DNA of 22,218 nt from Acetofilamentum sp. (GTDB lineage: Bacteria; Bacteroidota; Bacteroidia; Bacteroidales; JAADGE01). Both the position numbers and the translations under genes were made by a program. This document shows positions 1-8,988 of the stretch, piece after piece. The notes beneath the pieces were generated by a model that saw nothing but the letters and a program-made list of their open reading frames with translations, searched no databases and was not told the origin of the DNA. Position 1 is the first letter of the stretch. Every line of letters starts with the position of its first letter. The stretch is from NCBI GenBank assembly GCA_020720705.1, contig DYOJ01000009.1:1-22218 (forward strand), in the 5' to 3' direction.

Positions 1-194
1 TTAAGACAAAATTATCTTTTTTTTGATAATATTCAAAAAATTGGTGATAAATTGCTAATTTTAGGGTAATATTCAAACAAAAAATTGAGTTATCCAACAA
101 ATATCAAATAATTGTAAGTTTTCGTATAAGCGTAAATTACAAAATATAATGATTACATCCGACAACGAACAATAGTATTGAAGTAGAGTCTCAA
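1..194. other. Left-edge AT-rich non-coding stretch
   Basis: No ORF or RNA gene is visible here. A short imperfect direct repeat is present: TAATATTCAAA followed by A-rich sequence and TTG, at about 27-43 and again at about 67-87. The stretch lies downstream of rsmD, and no clear hairpin terminator was found. Confidence 0.5.
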
Positions 195-770
195 TTATGT
201 TATTTCTAAAACTTGCTTGGGAGAATTATTTTCTGATTTTTGATTGAAGAAAGTAAAATGCACTTTACCGTATTTCCGTTCTTGACTGAAATTCGGGTGG
301 TCGCTAAAACTATAATCAGCCGAATGTTCGAGAACGAATAACATTCCGGGTTTCATATTTTGTGAGGCAAAGACCAAATCGGGAATTTTGACAATATTTT
401 CAAGTTCGTACGGTGGGTCGGCAAAAATAAAGTCGTAATGAAGGGGAGATTTTTCAAGAAATTTGAAAACATCACTGATAATTACACGCATTTTACCGGC
501 AAATAACGTTTCACCGGTTTTTTGAATAAAATGAGCATGTCGTTTGTTTGCCTCTACTGCAGTTGCATTTTTTGCACCTCGCGATAAAAATTCGTAGCTG
601 ATATTTCCTGTTCCTGCGAATAAGTCTAAGATGTCAAGAGCCTCATATTCAATAAAGTTGTCCAATACATTAAACAGTCCTTCTTTTGCAAAATCGGTTG
701 TCGGGCGTACATCAAAACTCGATGGCGCCATGATTTGTTTGCTTTTGTATTTTCCTCTGATTATTCGCAT
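195..770 (-). CDS. rsmD: 16S rRNA (guanine(966)-N(2))-methyltransferase RsmD
   Basis: This is a SAM-dependent methyltransferase that modifies G966 of 16S rRNA during 30S assembly in the cytoplasm. The 191-aa length is normal for the family. The N-terminus MRIIRGKYKS, the segment RPTTDFAKEGLFNVL (family RPTxxxxREALFN), the SAM-binding DLFAGTGNISYE loop and the catalytic FADPPYE motif near residues 116-122 are all visible. The ATG lies inside the end of the upstream gene: 10 nt overlap with the DUF3822-type gene, so the two are translationally coupled and probably share its promoter. The last residues after the Rossmann core are variable, as in homologues. The assignment is firm. Confidence 0.95.
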   Translation of the reverse strand: MRIIRGKYKSKQIMAPSSFDVRPTTDFAKEGLFNVLDNFIEYEALDILDLFAGTGNISYEFLSRGAKNATAVEANKRHAHFIQKTGETLFAGKMRVIISDVFKFLEKSPLHYDFIFADPPYELENIVKIPDLVFASQNMKPGMLFVLEHSADYSFSDHPNFSQERKYGKVHFTFFNQKSENNSPKQVLEIT

Positions 771-1612
771 GTATGAAGGTTCAGGAGTGTCGTTAGGCGA
801 TGTTCGGGTATTTTATCAAATTGATATTCAATATTGTTAGATTCTTTCGGAAAACGAATATTCGGAAAAAATCGCTTGAGTGTTTTTGTATTTGGGCTTT
901 TCGAATCAATATCGCCGGAGACAAATAAATAACACTTCGCGGGTTGCATTTCAAGTTGTTTCGCAACATTGAGTGCATGATACAATACATCGTCAATTGA
1001 AGTGTAGGTTTCATTGTTGTAAAGTACTGTTTGTCCGCCGCTTACACCTGTAATGTCAATAAAAGTGTCGTTAATATCAACATGAATTGAAGGCATTTTC
1101 AGCTTGAGTTCCATTGCTATTTTATTTGCCGTAGCGATAAAGGCTGTTGCGTGATGATAAAATTGGACTTCAGGAAAACGGTTTACCAATAAAGTGGTAA
1201 CATCTCCCGGTATGGCAAAAATGTTGTAGGCGTCAAGTCCATTTACTTGGTTAAAATGCAGTTCGTCAGTATCTTGCAGAATTTGATTAAACGTAAAAAA
1301 ATCTTTAAGATATTTTTTGTCGAACAGATTTTTGGGAATTAGCGTTGATTTTCTGCATACAAATCCAAAATGAACTGATTTGTAATGCTTGTTTAAAAAC
1401 GCATCGCTTTTTAACATTGCGTTAATTTTTTCGGAGTAAGTTTTGAGTTTCAAACTTTCATCAAAAGGCTCGTATTTAATTGCTACATAGCGTTTTGCAA
1501 TTGTATCAATAATTACGTACGAAAAGCTTGTAGTCTGTAACTGCAGCGACAAAAAATAACTTGATGTTTTTGTTATGCTGAATGAATCGTGAAAAAACGA
1601 AAATTTCTCCAT
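761..1612 (-). CDS. DUF3822-type protein, conserved Bacteroidetes partner of rsmD
   Basis: The product is a 283-aa soluble protein with no signal peptide or membrane segment. From memory, Bacteroidetes rsmD is commonly preceded by a DUF3822 gene whose product is thought to have an actin/hexokinase-like fold. The length, position and segments such as HVDINDTFIDITGVSGG and LFVSGDID fit that family, which has no established function. The longest frame begins at a TTG at 1637-1639, but that codon is part of a TAnnTTTG promoter element (1637-1644). Transcription should therefore start downstream of it, and I place the start at the ATG at 1610-1612 (MEKFSFFHDS). The 3' end overlaps rsmD by 10 nt. 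The family call rests on synteny and general resemblance, not a search. Confidence 0.75.
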   Translation of the reverse strand: MEKFSFFHDSFSITKTSSYFLSLQLQTTSFSYVIIDTIAKRYVAIKYEPFDESLKLKTYSEKINAMLKSDAFLNKHYKSVHFGFVCRKSTLIPKNLFDKKYLKDFFTFNQILQDTDELHFNQVNGLDAYNIFAIPGDVTTLLVNRFPEVQFYHHATAFIATANKIAMELKLKMPSIHVDINDTFIDITGVSGGQTVLYNNETYTSIDDVLYHALNVAKQLEMQPAKCYLFVSGDIDSKSPNTKTLKRFFPNIRFPKESNNIEYQFDKIPEHRLTTLLNLHTCE

Positions 1613-1636
1613 TTGAAAGGGTATTTTTATTCGTTC

Positions 1637-1644
1637 CAAAAATA
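1637..1644 (-). promoter_or_regulatory. Bacteroidetes -7 promoter element for the DUF3822-rsmD operon
   Basis: The minus strand reads TATTTTTG, a match to the phylum consensus TAnnTTTG. No good TTG is seen at the -33 position. The element overlaps the first possible (TTG) start codon of the reading frame, which argues for the downstream ATG at 1612. Confidence 0.5.
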
Positions 1645-1680
1645 GAAATAATATTTTAATTTACATAAAATAAAGCAAAA

Positions 1681-1728
1681 ATTAAAATCCGTCTGCTAAT
1701 TTTTACATAAACAGGCGGATTTTTTTTC
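1681..1728 (-). terminator. Hairpin terminator after the two-TM protein gene (possibly bidirectional)
   Basis: AATCCGTCTG (1686-1695) pairs with CAGGCGGATT (1712-1721), a 10-bp stem with one G-T wobble and a 16-nt loop. On the minus strand it is followed by TTAATTTTTG, and on the plus strand by an 8-T run. It sits 11 nt past the stop codon of the gene at 1739-2488 and separates it from the DUF3822-rsmD unit. Confidence 0.75.
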
Positions 1729-1738
1729 TGAAATCTGA

Positions 1739-2488
1739 TTATTTCAATTCGTATTCCTTACTCCAGTTTCCTTCGTTATTATTGCTGACTTTTAGTGAGC
1801 CAACTTTCAGTCCGGGATATTGTTCTGCACGTAACTGATTGTCATTCAGATTTATAATCAATTGTTTCTCTAAACCTTCAAGCAGAATATTATTGGAAAT
1901 TACGGCTTCAAACACCGGGACTTTGATACCGCTTACGTTTACGATAGCTGTGTCCATTTTAAATTTAACATCTTTGTGTCCGGGAACTGCTCCGAGACGC
2001 TCAATGTTATAATTTTTGAATAATGAATCCACAACGCTTACTTTTGTCGTATCCCGTGTGATATACCCTTTTTCGAGTGCATATTTTTCTGCCTTTACTC
2101 GGTCGAAGGCAATGTCGGGACGCTCAAAAATTGAATCGTGAACGCTTCCTGTTTTGATAACAAGGCGCAACGAATCGCTTTTAACGAACGCAACAAGGCT
2201 GTCGAAACTCGGTGTGTATTTACCTCGAGTTCGCTTATATGCCTCTTGTGCTTTCCTGATTTGCATCAATTCATGCACGGCAACTTTGTATCGAACAGTC
2301 ATTTCCTGTTCAAAACGAATCGGTTGCATGATACCGTCGTATAAACCTTTTGCCAAAAAAATTATGGATACAAAAAGCAAGACTTGAAGTGCAATTTTTA
2401 CTATCGCATTTTTGCGACCGATAAAAAACAACAATGTCGGAGCCGCAATGGCTAACACAATCCAAAAGATTATCCAAAATATCGTCAT
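1739..2488 (-). CDS. Conserved two-TM membrane protein, function unknown
   Basis: The product is a 249-aa protein. Two hydrophobic segments (about residues 4-24 and 30-50) are joined by a short basic loop (GRKN), followed by a roughly 195-residue soluble domain. The first TM could act as an uncleaved signal anchor. The start of the soluble part, IRKAQEAYKRTRGKYTPSFD (about 77-96), has the look of a Bacteroidetes family of short membrane-anchored proteins and loosely recalls pilin/pseudopilin helices. I would not call it a pilin, because two TMs precede it and no prepilin peptidase site is seen. The gene is a single unit with its own promoter (2515-2542) and terminator (1681-1728), and is divergent from the RecD-like gene. 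Confidence 0.8.
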   Translation of the reverse strand: MTIFWIIFWIVLAIAAPTLLFFIGRKNAIVKIALQVLLFVSIIFLAKGLYDGIMQPIRFEQEMTVRYKVAVHELMQIRKAQEAYKRTRGKYTPSFDSLVAFVKSDSLRLVIKTGSVHDSIFERPDIAFDRVKAEKYALEKGYITRDTTKVSVVDSLFKNYNIERLGAVPGHKDVKFKMDTAIVNVSGIKVPVFEAVISNNILLEGLEKQLIINLNDNQLRAEQYPGLKVGSLKVSNNNEGNWSKEYELK

Positions 2489-2514
2489 GTTCTTTCACTT
2501 TTTAAACTGAAATG

Positions 2515-2542
2515 CAAATGTAAGAAAAATACTTTTTACCAA
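2515..2542 (-). promoter_or_regulatory. Promoter of the two-TM protein gene
   Basis: The minus strand carries TTG (2540-2542), a 17-nt spacer and TACATTTG (2515-2522), matching the Bacteroidetes TTG / TAnnTTTG arrangement with a slightly short spacer. The start codon at 2488 lies 26 nt downstream of the -7 element, giving a short leader. Confidence 0.65.
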
Positions 2543-2570
2543 TTGAATTTTTTACAATAATTTAGCATTT

Positions 2571-4022
2571 ATGTTGAAAGATTATTTTTTTGATAAAATA
2601 AAAGAGGCTTTAGGCTTCGAACCGTCCTCGCAACAGACGGATTTACTCCATAAACTTGCCGAGTTTGTTTCCGACGAGCAAGCAAGCCGTCCGGCGTTTC
2701 TTTTGCGCGGCTATGCAGGCACGGGCAAAACGACTGTGCTCGCTGCTTTTGTAAAAGCGATGAAGGTTTTAAATGTTAAAACTTTTTTACTTGCTCCGAC
2801 CGGACGCGCCGCAAAAGTGCTGTCGGGCTACGCAGGGAAAGAAGCGTTTACGGTTCATAAAAAAATTTACCGACAATTGTCGTCTTCCGATGGTTTCGGG
2901 CGTTTTATTTTGGACATCAATTTGTATTCAAAAACAATTTTTATTGTGGACGAAGCCTCAATGATTTCAAATTCAGGTGAAAAGGGTATTTTCGGAAGCG
3001 GGCAGTTGCTTTCGGACTTAATTGCTTACGTTTATAATGATAAAAATTGCAAATTGATTCTTGCCGGTGATACGGCGCAGTTACCTCCTGTGGGGTTGAG
3101 TATCAGTCCGGCTTTGGATAAGAAGGAACTTGAGGCGCACGGACTTTCAGTGGTTGAGGTTGAATTGACACAAGTTGTTCGACAAGCTCAAAATTCCGGC
3201 ACCTTATATAATGCAACAAAAATTCGGGAAACGCTCGGCGAGTTTGCCGGCAAAAAAGAACGACCTCCGTATCCGCAAATTGAACATGCTCGATTTCCGG
3301 ACATTAAACCGCTTGGGGGTGCTGAACTGATTGATGAAATTTATTCGGCATACAACAAATTCGGCATGCAGGAGGTGATTGTCGTTTGCAGGTCGAACAA
3401 ACGTGCAAACCGTTATAATCAAGGGATTCGTAATTCAGTTTTGTATCGCGAAGAGGAGCTATCGGTGGGCGATTTGTTGATGATTGTTAAAAATAATTAC
3501 TATTGGACAAAGGAAATTCCCGAACTCGAATTTATTGCAAACGGAGATACTGTGGAAGTGGTCAAAATTCATAAATACGAAGAACGCTACGGATTCCGAT
3601 TTGCTGAAGTAACAGTTTCATTTTCAGACTATAATGATATAGAAATTCAGGTGAAAATTATCCTTGACACCTTGCATATCGAGGCACCATCTCTGTCATC
3701 GGAACAAAACAAAGAGTTTTATTACAAAGTGGAGGAGGACTATGCCGATACAACAAATCGAAAGGAACGTCTGAAATTGATACGCGAAAATCCGTTTTTT
3801 AATGCTCTGCAAGTCAAATATGCTTATGCCGTTACTTGCCACAAAGCGCAAGGCGGGCAATGGAAAAAAGTGTTTATAGACCAAGGCTATATTACTGACG
3901 ATATGATAAATACGGAATTTTTACGATGGCTGTACACCGCAATAACACGCTCGAGCATGCAAGTAAATCTGGTAAATTTTAATAAAGAATTTTATCCGAA
4001 GAACGAACAACCTATTTCTTAA
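2571..4022 (+). CDS. RecD-like ATP-dependent DNA helicase / AAA ATPase (UvrD-C-2 type)
   Basis: This is a superfamily 1B-type DNA helicase of the short RecD/Dda-like class, acting on DNA ends or forks in the cytoplasm. In 483 aa the helicase motifs appear in order: Q-motif-like SSQQTDLL (19-26), Walker A GYAGTGKTT (47-55), motif Ia APTGRAAKVL (75-84), Walker B FIVDEASM (124-131), motif III LAGDTAQLPPVG (164-175), QVVRQ (201-205), and C-terminally YAVTCHKAQGGQW (motif V) and LYTAITRS (motif VI). It is shorter than RecD2 or RecD and has no N-terminal extension, as in the stand-alone AAA_30-type helicases common in Bacteroidetes. It is followed 40 nt later by sbcD on the same strand, suggesting a DNA-repair operon. 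No recB or recC is present. Confidence 0.9.
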   Translation: MLKDYFFDKIKEALGFEPSSQQTDLLHKLAEFVSDEQASRPAFLLRGYAGTGKTTVLAAFVKAMKVLNVKTFLLAPTGRAAKVLSGYAGKEAFTVHKKIYRQLSSSDGFGRFILDINLYSKTIFIVDEASMISNSGEKGIFGSGQLLSDLIAYVYNDKNCKLILAGDTAQLPPVGLSISPALDKKELEAHGLSVVEVELTQVVRQAQNSGTLYNATKIRETLGEFAGKKERPPYPQIEHARFPDIKPLGGAELIDEIYSAYNKFGMQEVIVVCRSNKRANRYNQGIRNSVLYREEELSVGDLLMIVKNNYYWTKEIPELEFIANGDTVEVVKIHKYEERYGFRFAEVTVSFSDYNDIEIQVKIILDTLHIEAPSLSSEQNKEFYYKVEEDYADTTNRKERLKLIRENPFFNALQVKYAYAVTCHKAQGGQWKKVFIDQGYITDDMINTEFLRWLYTAITRSSMQVNLVNFNKEFYPKNEQPIS

Positions 4023-4062
4023 CTTTTGTTTGACAAAAATTTCAAACGAAAAAAAATCAATA

Positions 4063-5280
4063 ATGAACATCATACACACTTCTGATTGGCATTTGGGGCA
4101 TCGCTTACATGAGCAAAGCCGGTATGAAGAACACGCATTATTTTTAAAGTGGTTAACGGATATTATTATCTCGGAAAATATTGATATTCTGATTATTGCA
4201 GGAGATATTTTCGATACTGCCGTTCCTCCGTCTCAGAGTTTGCGTCAATATTATAATTTTTTGACAAACCTGAGACAAACAACTTGTAAACATATTTTTG
4301 TGCTTGGCGGAAACCATGATGCACCCGGCACGCTCGAAGCTCCAAAAGAATTGCTGGAAGTGTTGCAGGTGCACGTTGTGGGCAAGGCTGAGCAAGAGTA
4401 TGAAAATCAGATATTTGAAATAGATATTGATTCCGAAAAGTTCCTATTGGCAGCCGTTCCGTATCTTCGAGACGGCGACATCCGGCGTGCACTTGCCGGC
4501 GAAAGTTATTCGGATATCGGTGAACGATACAAATTTGCGCTTGTAAATCACTACGGACATCTGGCAAATATTTGCAGCGAACGTAAATTTGAAAATACAT
4601 TTTGTGTTGCCACCGGACATTTATTTGCTACCGGCTCATCGGTATCCGACAGTGAGCAAAGTATTTATGTCGGGAATTTAGGAGATATTTCTGCCGAACA
4701 TTTTCCCGTAGTTTTTGATTATATTGCACTCGGACATTTGCATCGTGCGCAAATTGTAGGCGGAAATCCAAAAATCAGGTATTCCGGTTCCCCGCTTATG
4801 CTCAGTTTCGGAGAAACGAATCAATCAAAATCTATTCTGAAAATTGAAACGGTAAACGGAAAATTATCCGAGATAAAAATTATTGAAATTCCGCAATTCC
4901 GAAAATTATTGCGTATAGAAGGGACGCTTGTTGAATGTATTACACAATTGAAAACACAAACTCCCGATATTCTAAAAACATGGGCAGAATTAATTATCGA
5001 AGATTCTGCCGAAAGTGAAATTTTAATGTCTGAGGTTTCTATTCAAAGTTCTGATATAGATGTTGATATACTCAAGATTACAAGAAAAAAAACTCAGCAA
5101 CAATTTGGATTAGAAAAATATACCGAAACACATACAGACCTTAAATCTCTCAAACCCGAAGACGTTTTTCTGTTAAAATGTGCCGATGCAGGCATTGATA
5201 TTCAGGAACATCCGGACCTGCGTGATGCTTTTGCGGAACTTTTACAGGCTGTTTACGAACAGAAAGATGGCTTAGATTAG
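4063..5280 (+). CDS. sbcD: Exonuclease SbcCD subunit D (Mre11-like nuclease)
   Basis: This is a metallophosphoesterase nuclease that, with the SbcC ATPase, opens hairpins and trims blocked double-strand ends. The frame is open from 4030, but the ATG at 4063 gives the family N-terminus MNIIHTSDWHLGH and a normal 405-aa length. The metal-binding motifs are D8-W-H10, GDIFD (47-51), GNHD (83-86), a GH in VATGHLF and GHLH in YIALGHLHRAQ, so the active site looks complete. A capping/SbcC-contact region follows. Unusually, no sbcC is next to it: downstream lies a 303-nt gap and then a convergent restriction-modification gene. SbcC must be encoded elsewhere, or this copy has lost its partner. Confidence 0.93.
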   Translation: MNIIHTSDWHLGHRLHEQSRYEEHALFLKWLTDIIISENIDILIIAGDIFDTAVPPSQSLRQYYNFLTNLRQTTCKHIFVLGGNHDAPGTLEAPKELLEVLQVHVVGKAEQEYENQIFEIDIDSEKFLLAAVPYLRDGDIRRALAGESYSDIGERYKFALVNHYGHLANICSERKFENTFCVATGHLFATGSSVSDSEQSIYVGNLGDISAEHFPVVFDYIALGHLHRAQIVGGNPKIRYSGSPLMLSFGETNQSKSILKIETVNGKLSEIKIIEIPQFRKLLRIEGTLVECITQLKTQTPDILKTWAELIIEDSAESEILMSEVSIQSSDIDVDILKITRKKTQQQFGLEKYTETHTDLKSLKPEDVFLLKCADAGIDIQEHPDLRDAFAELLQAVYEQKDGLD

Positions 5281-5583
5281 TTCTTCTTAACGAAGTAAAA
5301 GATTTCAGCAAAATTTGAGCGTAAAAAAAAGTTTGGCGTGGACGTTATACCTGAAATGTGTCAATTTGAAAATTAGAAAATGTGTTAATTCGCAAAATAT
5401 CAATAATTTAGTATTATAAAAACAGAAATGATACTGTGAAAAGTGTCCACATAATTCCTTTGCACGCTTAACTATACTGTTTCCGGTTTAAAGTTGAGGG
5501 TTTAAATAGACACAAATAACAGATTATCAGTTTATTCGTGTAAATAGAAATCTCAATATATCCCCGAAGATAGTATAAGTTGT
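5281..5583. other. Convergent intergenic gap between sbcD and the RM gene
   Basis: This is a 303-nt AT-rich stretch without a plausible ORF, RNA gene or strong hairpin. A weak CTTC/GAAG hairpin follows the sbcD stop, too short to call a terminator. No sbcC remnant could be recognised. Confidence 0.5.
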
Positions 5584-8500
5584 TTATAATTCTTCATTCT
5601 TCATTTTAGTTAAAATTTCCATTGTGCGTACCGAAACAGTTGTAATTCGCGCGATTAAATCAATGACGGTTTGTTTATAATCGGCGAATTTATAAGTGTT
5701 AAACTTTTCGGCAATCGTTTTATCATCAATTGTTTTCTCCTTGTATTGGTCTATTATCCAATGCAATGCGCTGCGATTTCCAAATTTATAGTCCCAAGCC
5801 GATTTTGGAATTCCGGATATACTTGTATTTTCATCCAAAATTATTTGTCCTCTTTCCGGTATTGCTTTCAATTTGCATTTTGGTTTCTCTTTAAATTCAT
5901 AATTCATAATTTTTAATTCATAATTCTCTGCGTTTTCATAAGCAATATGTAAATCCATTAATTCTTTGCCCCACTTGCTCCATTTCCAAAAATCAGAGTA
6001 AAAAGGTATTCTCGGAAATTCACGTTTTAAGTTTAGTTCGTAATTTTTACGGTACGCCGGATTATGTAAAACCGAGTATGTATAATAAAATACATCTTCT
6101 TTTGTAATCGTTTCATCTTTGTAATGGTCTGTAAATTGGGTTAAACCCCAATCTGTTAAATTATCGGTTTTGTGACCTTTGTTGTCGTAGTAAAATAATG
6201 GTATGCAAACAGTTCTTGCTAAAAAATCTAAACTTGTAAGATTATTTGTTGCTAAACATTGTAATTCATTTGTAAGTGTTGAAATTGTAATTATTTTATT
6301 CAATGATTTCTTTTTAGGAAAGAAAATTTTAAATTGACCAAATAAATCAATTGCAATACTTCCGTTATAAAGATATTTTAAAGTAAACGGACGATAGAAA
6401 CATTTTGTAATATCATTTTTCTTGAAAACACCCTTTTTCCCTTTGCGGAATTTATCCCGCTTTATCATTTTACTCCATTTAATAATGTTTCTATCATGTA
6501 AGAATGAATCAACAACAGGGTTGCTTTCAGCTTTGATATCAATATAATTTGTATTTTTTTTAAATTCTTTCCAACGTTCGACTTCCGAGTTATATTCATT
6601 GATGAAAAAATTAGCTTTGTTGATTAAATTTTTTTCATCAAAATCATACACCCATTCATCTCTGTTTGTTGATATTCCGTTTGAATATTTAAAAAATAAA
6701 ACTTCTTTATTTTTAATTGTATTAGCAAGCTTATTTTGTTTATCAATCAATGGTTTAAGCGTGCTGAAATCATTATCTGCAATATTTATCCAATTGTTAT
6801 TTTTATCTGCTTGGATATTTTCAAACGGAATTGTTCGCAAGGGAGTTGTTTGCAAAAATTCTAATTTTTCTTTTGCAGTTTCAAAATCAACCGAGTAATA
6901 TTTTATCAATTTAGTATCCGCATTTTCTTTCCGTATGAAAAACGCGATTGCAACTCCTGTCATGATGTTAAAAACGTTTGCTTTAGCCTGACTGCTGTTT
7001 GCTCGTATATCTCCGTGTAAGTCCACAACATACACATAATCAAACTCTTGGGCAATACTTTTTCTGAAACCGTCAAAAGTTCGGCTGTCAATGAATGAAC
7101 GGTTCGTGATAAACGCTACTATTCCGTTTCCGTTAATTCTGTCGGTTGCCCATCGGTAAAAACGGGCGTACATATCGTAAACTTTTGATTTTTGAGCGTT
7201 GCTGTGGTAAATATACGTGTCTTTGATGCGTTTGTCTATTTCTTTGTAAGTTTTATTTTTATTATTATCGTTTTCATTTTGCTGATTTGCATTATATGGC
7301 GGGTTTCCGATGATTACAGATATTTTTTTTTCGTTTTGTCTTTTTATTCTGTCCAAATTTTCTGCCGACATTGCAAACAGCATCGTTTTATTTTGTTTAC
7401 CTTTATAACTAAACCCCAAATTATCAAGTGTATCAACAAATACGATATTTTCAAAAGGTTCGTATTTTCTCATTTTTTGTTGATAGGTATATTCAATATT
7501 CAAGTTTGCAATGTAATAGGGCAGAATTGCCAACTCGTTGCAATGAATTTCGTTTTTATATTTATTTTCGAGATATTGTTCCGGGATATATTCAATGATA
7601 TCCGTTATAAAAGTCCCGGTTCCGGTGGAAGGGTCAAGAATTTGAACATTTTTGTCAGCCAAATTTTTCCCAAAATGTTTTTCAAGTAGAAAGTCTGTAC
7701 TTTCAACCATAAATTTAACAATCTCATTTGGTGTATAAATTACGCCGAGTTTATCTGCACCTTTTGGATTGTAGGCTTTGTAAAAATTTTCGTATATTAC
7801 TTTTAAAAAATTTTGTTTGTGTCGGTAACTTTCAATTCGTGCGGCTTCGGCTTTTATGGTTTTGTAGTAACTGTCTATGGTCGAAAGCAAATTGCGGCGA
7901 ACGGTACCGGTAAAAAATGTATTCACAACGATTTCTAATTCTCGTGCAATGTTGTTTTCTCTGTGAAAATGACTGTCGCCAAATACCGTATCAAAAATTT
8001 CGGCTGTTAAAATGTGTTGAATAAGCATTTCTCGAATATCGAATGTCGTTATTTCGGGATTTATACTTTCACGGCAAACATTCCAAAATTTTTCGCGTTG
8101 AACTCTGAACTCCGGATTTATTTCGGATTGTTTCTCAATCATTGCACGCAGCGCTTCCACAATATCCGGAATATCTTCCTTAAATTTTTCAACGGCAAGG
8201 CGAAAATCTGTAATTTCAGGGCGTTCGTATGCAACGAATGACGTTAAAATGCGATGCAAAAAATCGGGATTTTTCATTTCTCCCCGCATGATTTCTTGTC
8301 CTTGTTGTATCAGAACAATTTGCTCCGAGTTTTCAAATATAATATTGAACGTTGGATACCCTGATTCGATTTTTTTCGATATTTCTTCGTCTAAAATATC
8401 TTTGGTGTCTTTACTTTCCCAATGTCCCCAATCTTGTTGAAAAGAATTTCTGATTGTTCCGTCGGGGCGTTTTGCAGTATGTTTTAAATGCACTTCATCA

Positions 8501-8643
8501 ACTAATTGTAAATTTTTGGGTAAGCAATATTCTTCCAATAAATTTGCAAAAGCACGTCTGAGACTTGTTTCATTTCTTGTGCCCCCAAATTGTTTGTATT
8601 GACTAATCTTATTGTAATAGTTATTTATCGTCCCGAGTGACAT
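5584..8643 (-). CDS. Single-chain restriction-modification enzyme (Type ISP/IIG-like, N6-adenine methylase)
   Basis: This one polypeptide of 1019 aa should both cut and methylate DNA. An N-terminal PD-(D/E)xK nuclease is indicated by RPDG (D61) and GHWESKD (E76, K78). A helical linker follows. The methylase has motif I DPSTGTGTF (337-345) and motif IV NPPY (447-450), in gamma-class N6-adenine order. The C-terminal target-recognition region ends in WDYKFGNRSALHWIIDQYKEK and FNTYKFADY, typical of the Type ISP C-terminal domain. It is shorter than LlaGI-type ISP enzymes and I see no helicase motifs, so it resembles helicase-less ISP/Type IIG proteins. The frame opens at 8694, but a TAnnTTTG element at 8668-8675 and the family-like start MSLGTINNYYNKI favour the ATG at 8641-8643. 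It stands alone, with no S or R subunit adjacent. Confidence 0.88.
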   Translation of the reverse strand: MSLGTINNYYNKISQYKQFGGTRNETSLRRAFANLLEEYCLPKNLQLVDEVHLKHTAKRPDGTIRNSFQQDWGHWESKDTKDILDEEISKKIESGYPTFNIIFENSEQIVLIQQGQEIMRGEMKNPDFLHRILTSFVAYERPEITDFRLAVEKFKEDIPDIVEALRAMIEKQSEINPEFRVQREKFWNVCRESINPEITTFDIREMLIQHILTAEIFDTVFGDSHFHRENNIARELEIVVNTFFTGTVRRNLLSTIDSYYKTIKAEAARIESYRHKQNFLKVIYENFYKAYNPKGADKLGVIYTPNEIVKFMVESTDFLLEKHFGKNLADKNVQILDPSTGTGTFITDIIEYIPEQYLENKYKNEIHCNELAILPYYIANLNIEYTYQQKMRKYEPFENIVFVDTLDNLGFSYKGKQNKTMLFAMSAENLDRIKRQNEKKISVIIGNPPYNANQQNENDNNKNKTYKEIDKRIKDTYIYHSNAQKSKVYDMYARFYRWATDRINGNGIVAFITNRSFIDSRTFDGFRKSIAQEFDYVYVVDLHGDIRANSSQAKANVFNIMTGVAIAFFIRKENADTKLIKYYSVDFETAKEKLEFLQTTPLRTIPFENIQADKNNNWINIADNDFSTLKPLIDKQNKLANTIKNKEVLFFKYSNGISTNRDEWVYDFDEKNLINKANFFINEYNSEVERWKEFKKNTNYIDIKAESNPVVDSFLHDRNIIKWSKMIKRDKFRKGKKGVFKKNDITKCFYRPFTLKYLYNGSIAIDLFGQFKIFFPKKKSLNKIITISTLTNELQCLATNNLTSLDFLARTVCIPLFYYDNKGHKTDNLTDWGLTQFTDHYKDETITKEDVFYYTYSVLHNPAYRKNYELNLKREFPRIPFYSDFWKWSKWGKELMDLHIAYENAENYELKIMNYEFKEKPKCKLKAIPERGQIILDENTSISGIPKSAWDYKFGNRSALHWIIDQYKEKTIDDKTIAEKFNTYKFADYKQTVIDLIARITTVSVRTMEILTKMKNEEL

Positions 8644-8667
8644 ATATGTTTTTTTTGCATTTTTTTG

Positions 8668-8675
8668 CAAATTTA
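8668..8675 (-). promoter_or_regulatory. Possible -7 element of the Type ISP-like RM gene
   Basis: The minus strand reads TAAATTTG, a TAnnTTTG match 24 nt upstream of the ATG at 8643. It lies inside the extended reading frame that starts at 8694. No TTG is seen at the expected -33 spacing, so this is a moderate call. If real, it excludes the two upstream ATGs as starts. Confidence 0.4.
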
Positions 8676-8886
8676 TCATTTTTTTGTAAATCATTGGTTG
8701 AATCGCTATTTTGTTATCTTTTTGGTCAAATTTGTTTTTTCAATAGTTCGATATATTATACTAAACCGCATATTGACTATTAACCTGAGTTCGAAATAAG
8801 ATTATATCATAAGTAGTTTATTTACAGTATTTAAGAGTCATTTTTGTTCTTTGTTTAATCGTTTATTCGTTTATCGTTGAGCTTAT

Positions 8887-8988
8887 ATTAAACCGAAAAA
8901 TTAATATTACATAATAAACTTCTAAAATACAGATTTACAATATTTAGAGTCTGTTGTCTGTAATCTGATGTCTTAAATTTAATATATG
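8887..8988 (+). repeat. Dispersed intergenic repeat, copy 1
   Basis: This is one of four related copies sharing the order TTAAACCGA, TTCTAAAATA, AGATTTACAATATTT, GTCTGT, CTGTAATCTG and TGTCTTAAAT. CAGATTTACA and TGTAATCTG can pair as a 9-bp stem with one bulge around a loop of roughly 20 nt. It ends 126 nt before the ATG of the gene at 9115. No coding content is seen. Confidence 0.75.

Noticed and set aside
1739..2488. Type IV pilin-like protein
   Set aside because: The helix after the membrane part recalls pilins, but there are two TM segments, no prepilin cleavage site and no pilus genes.
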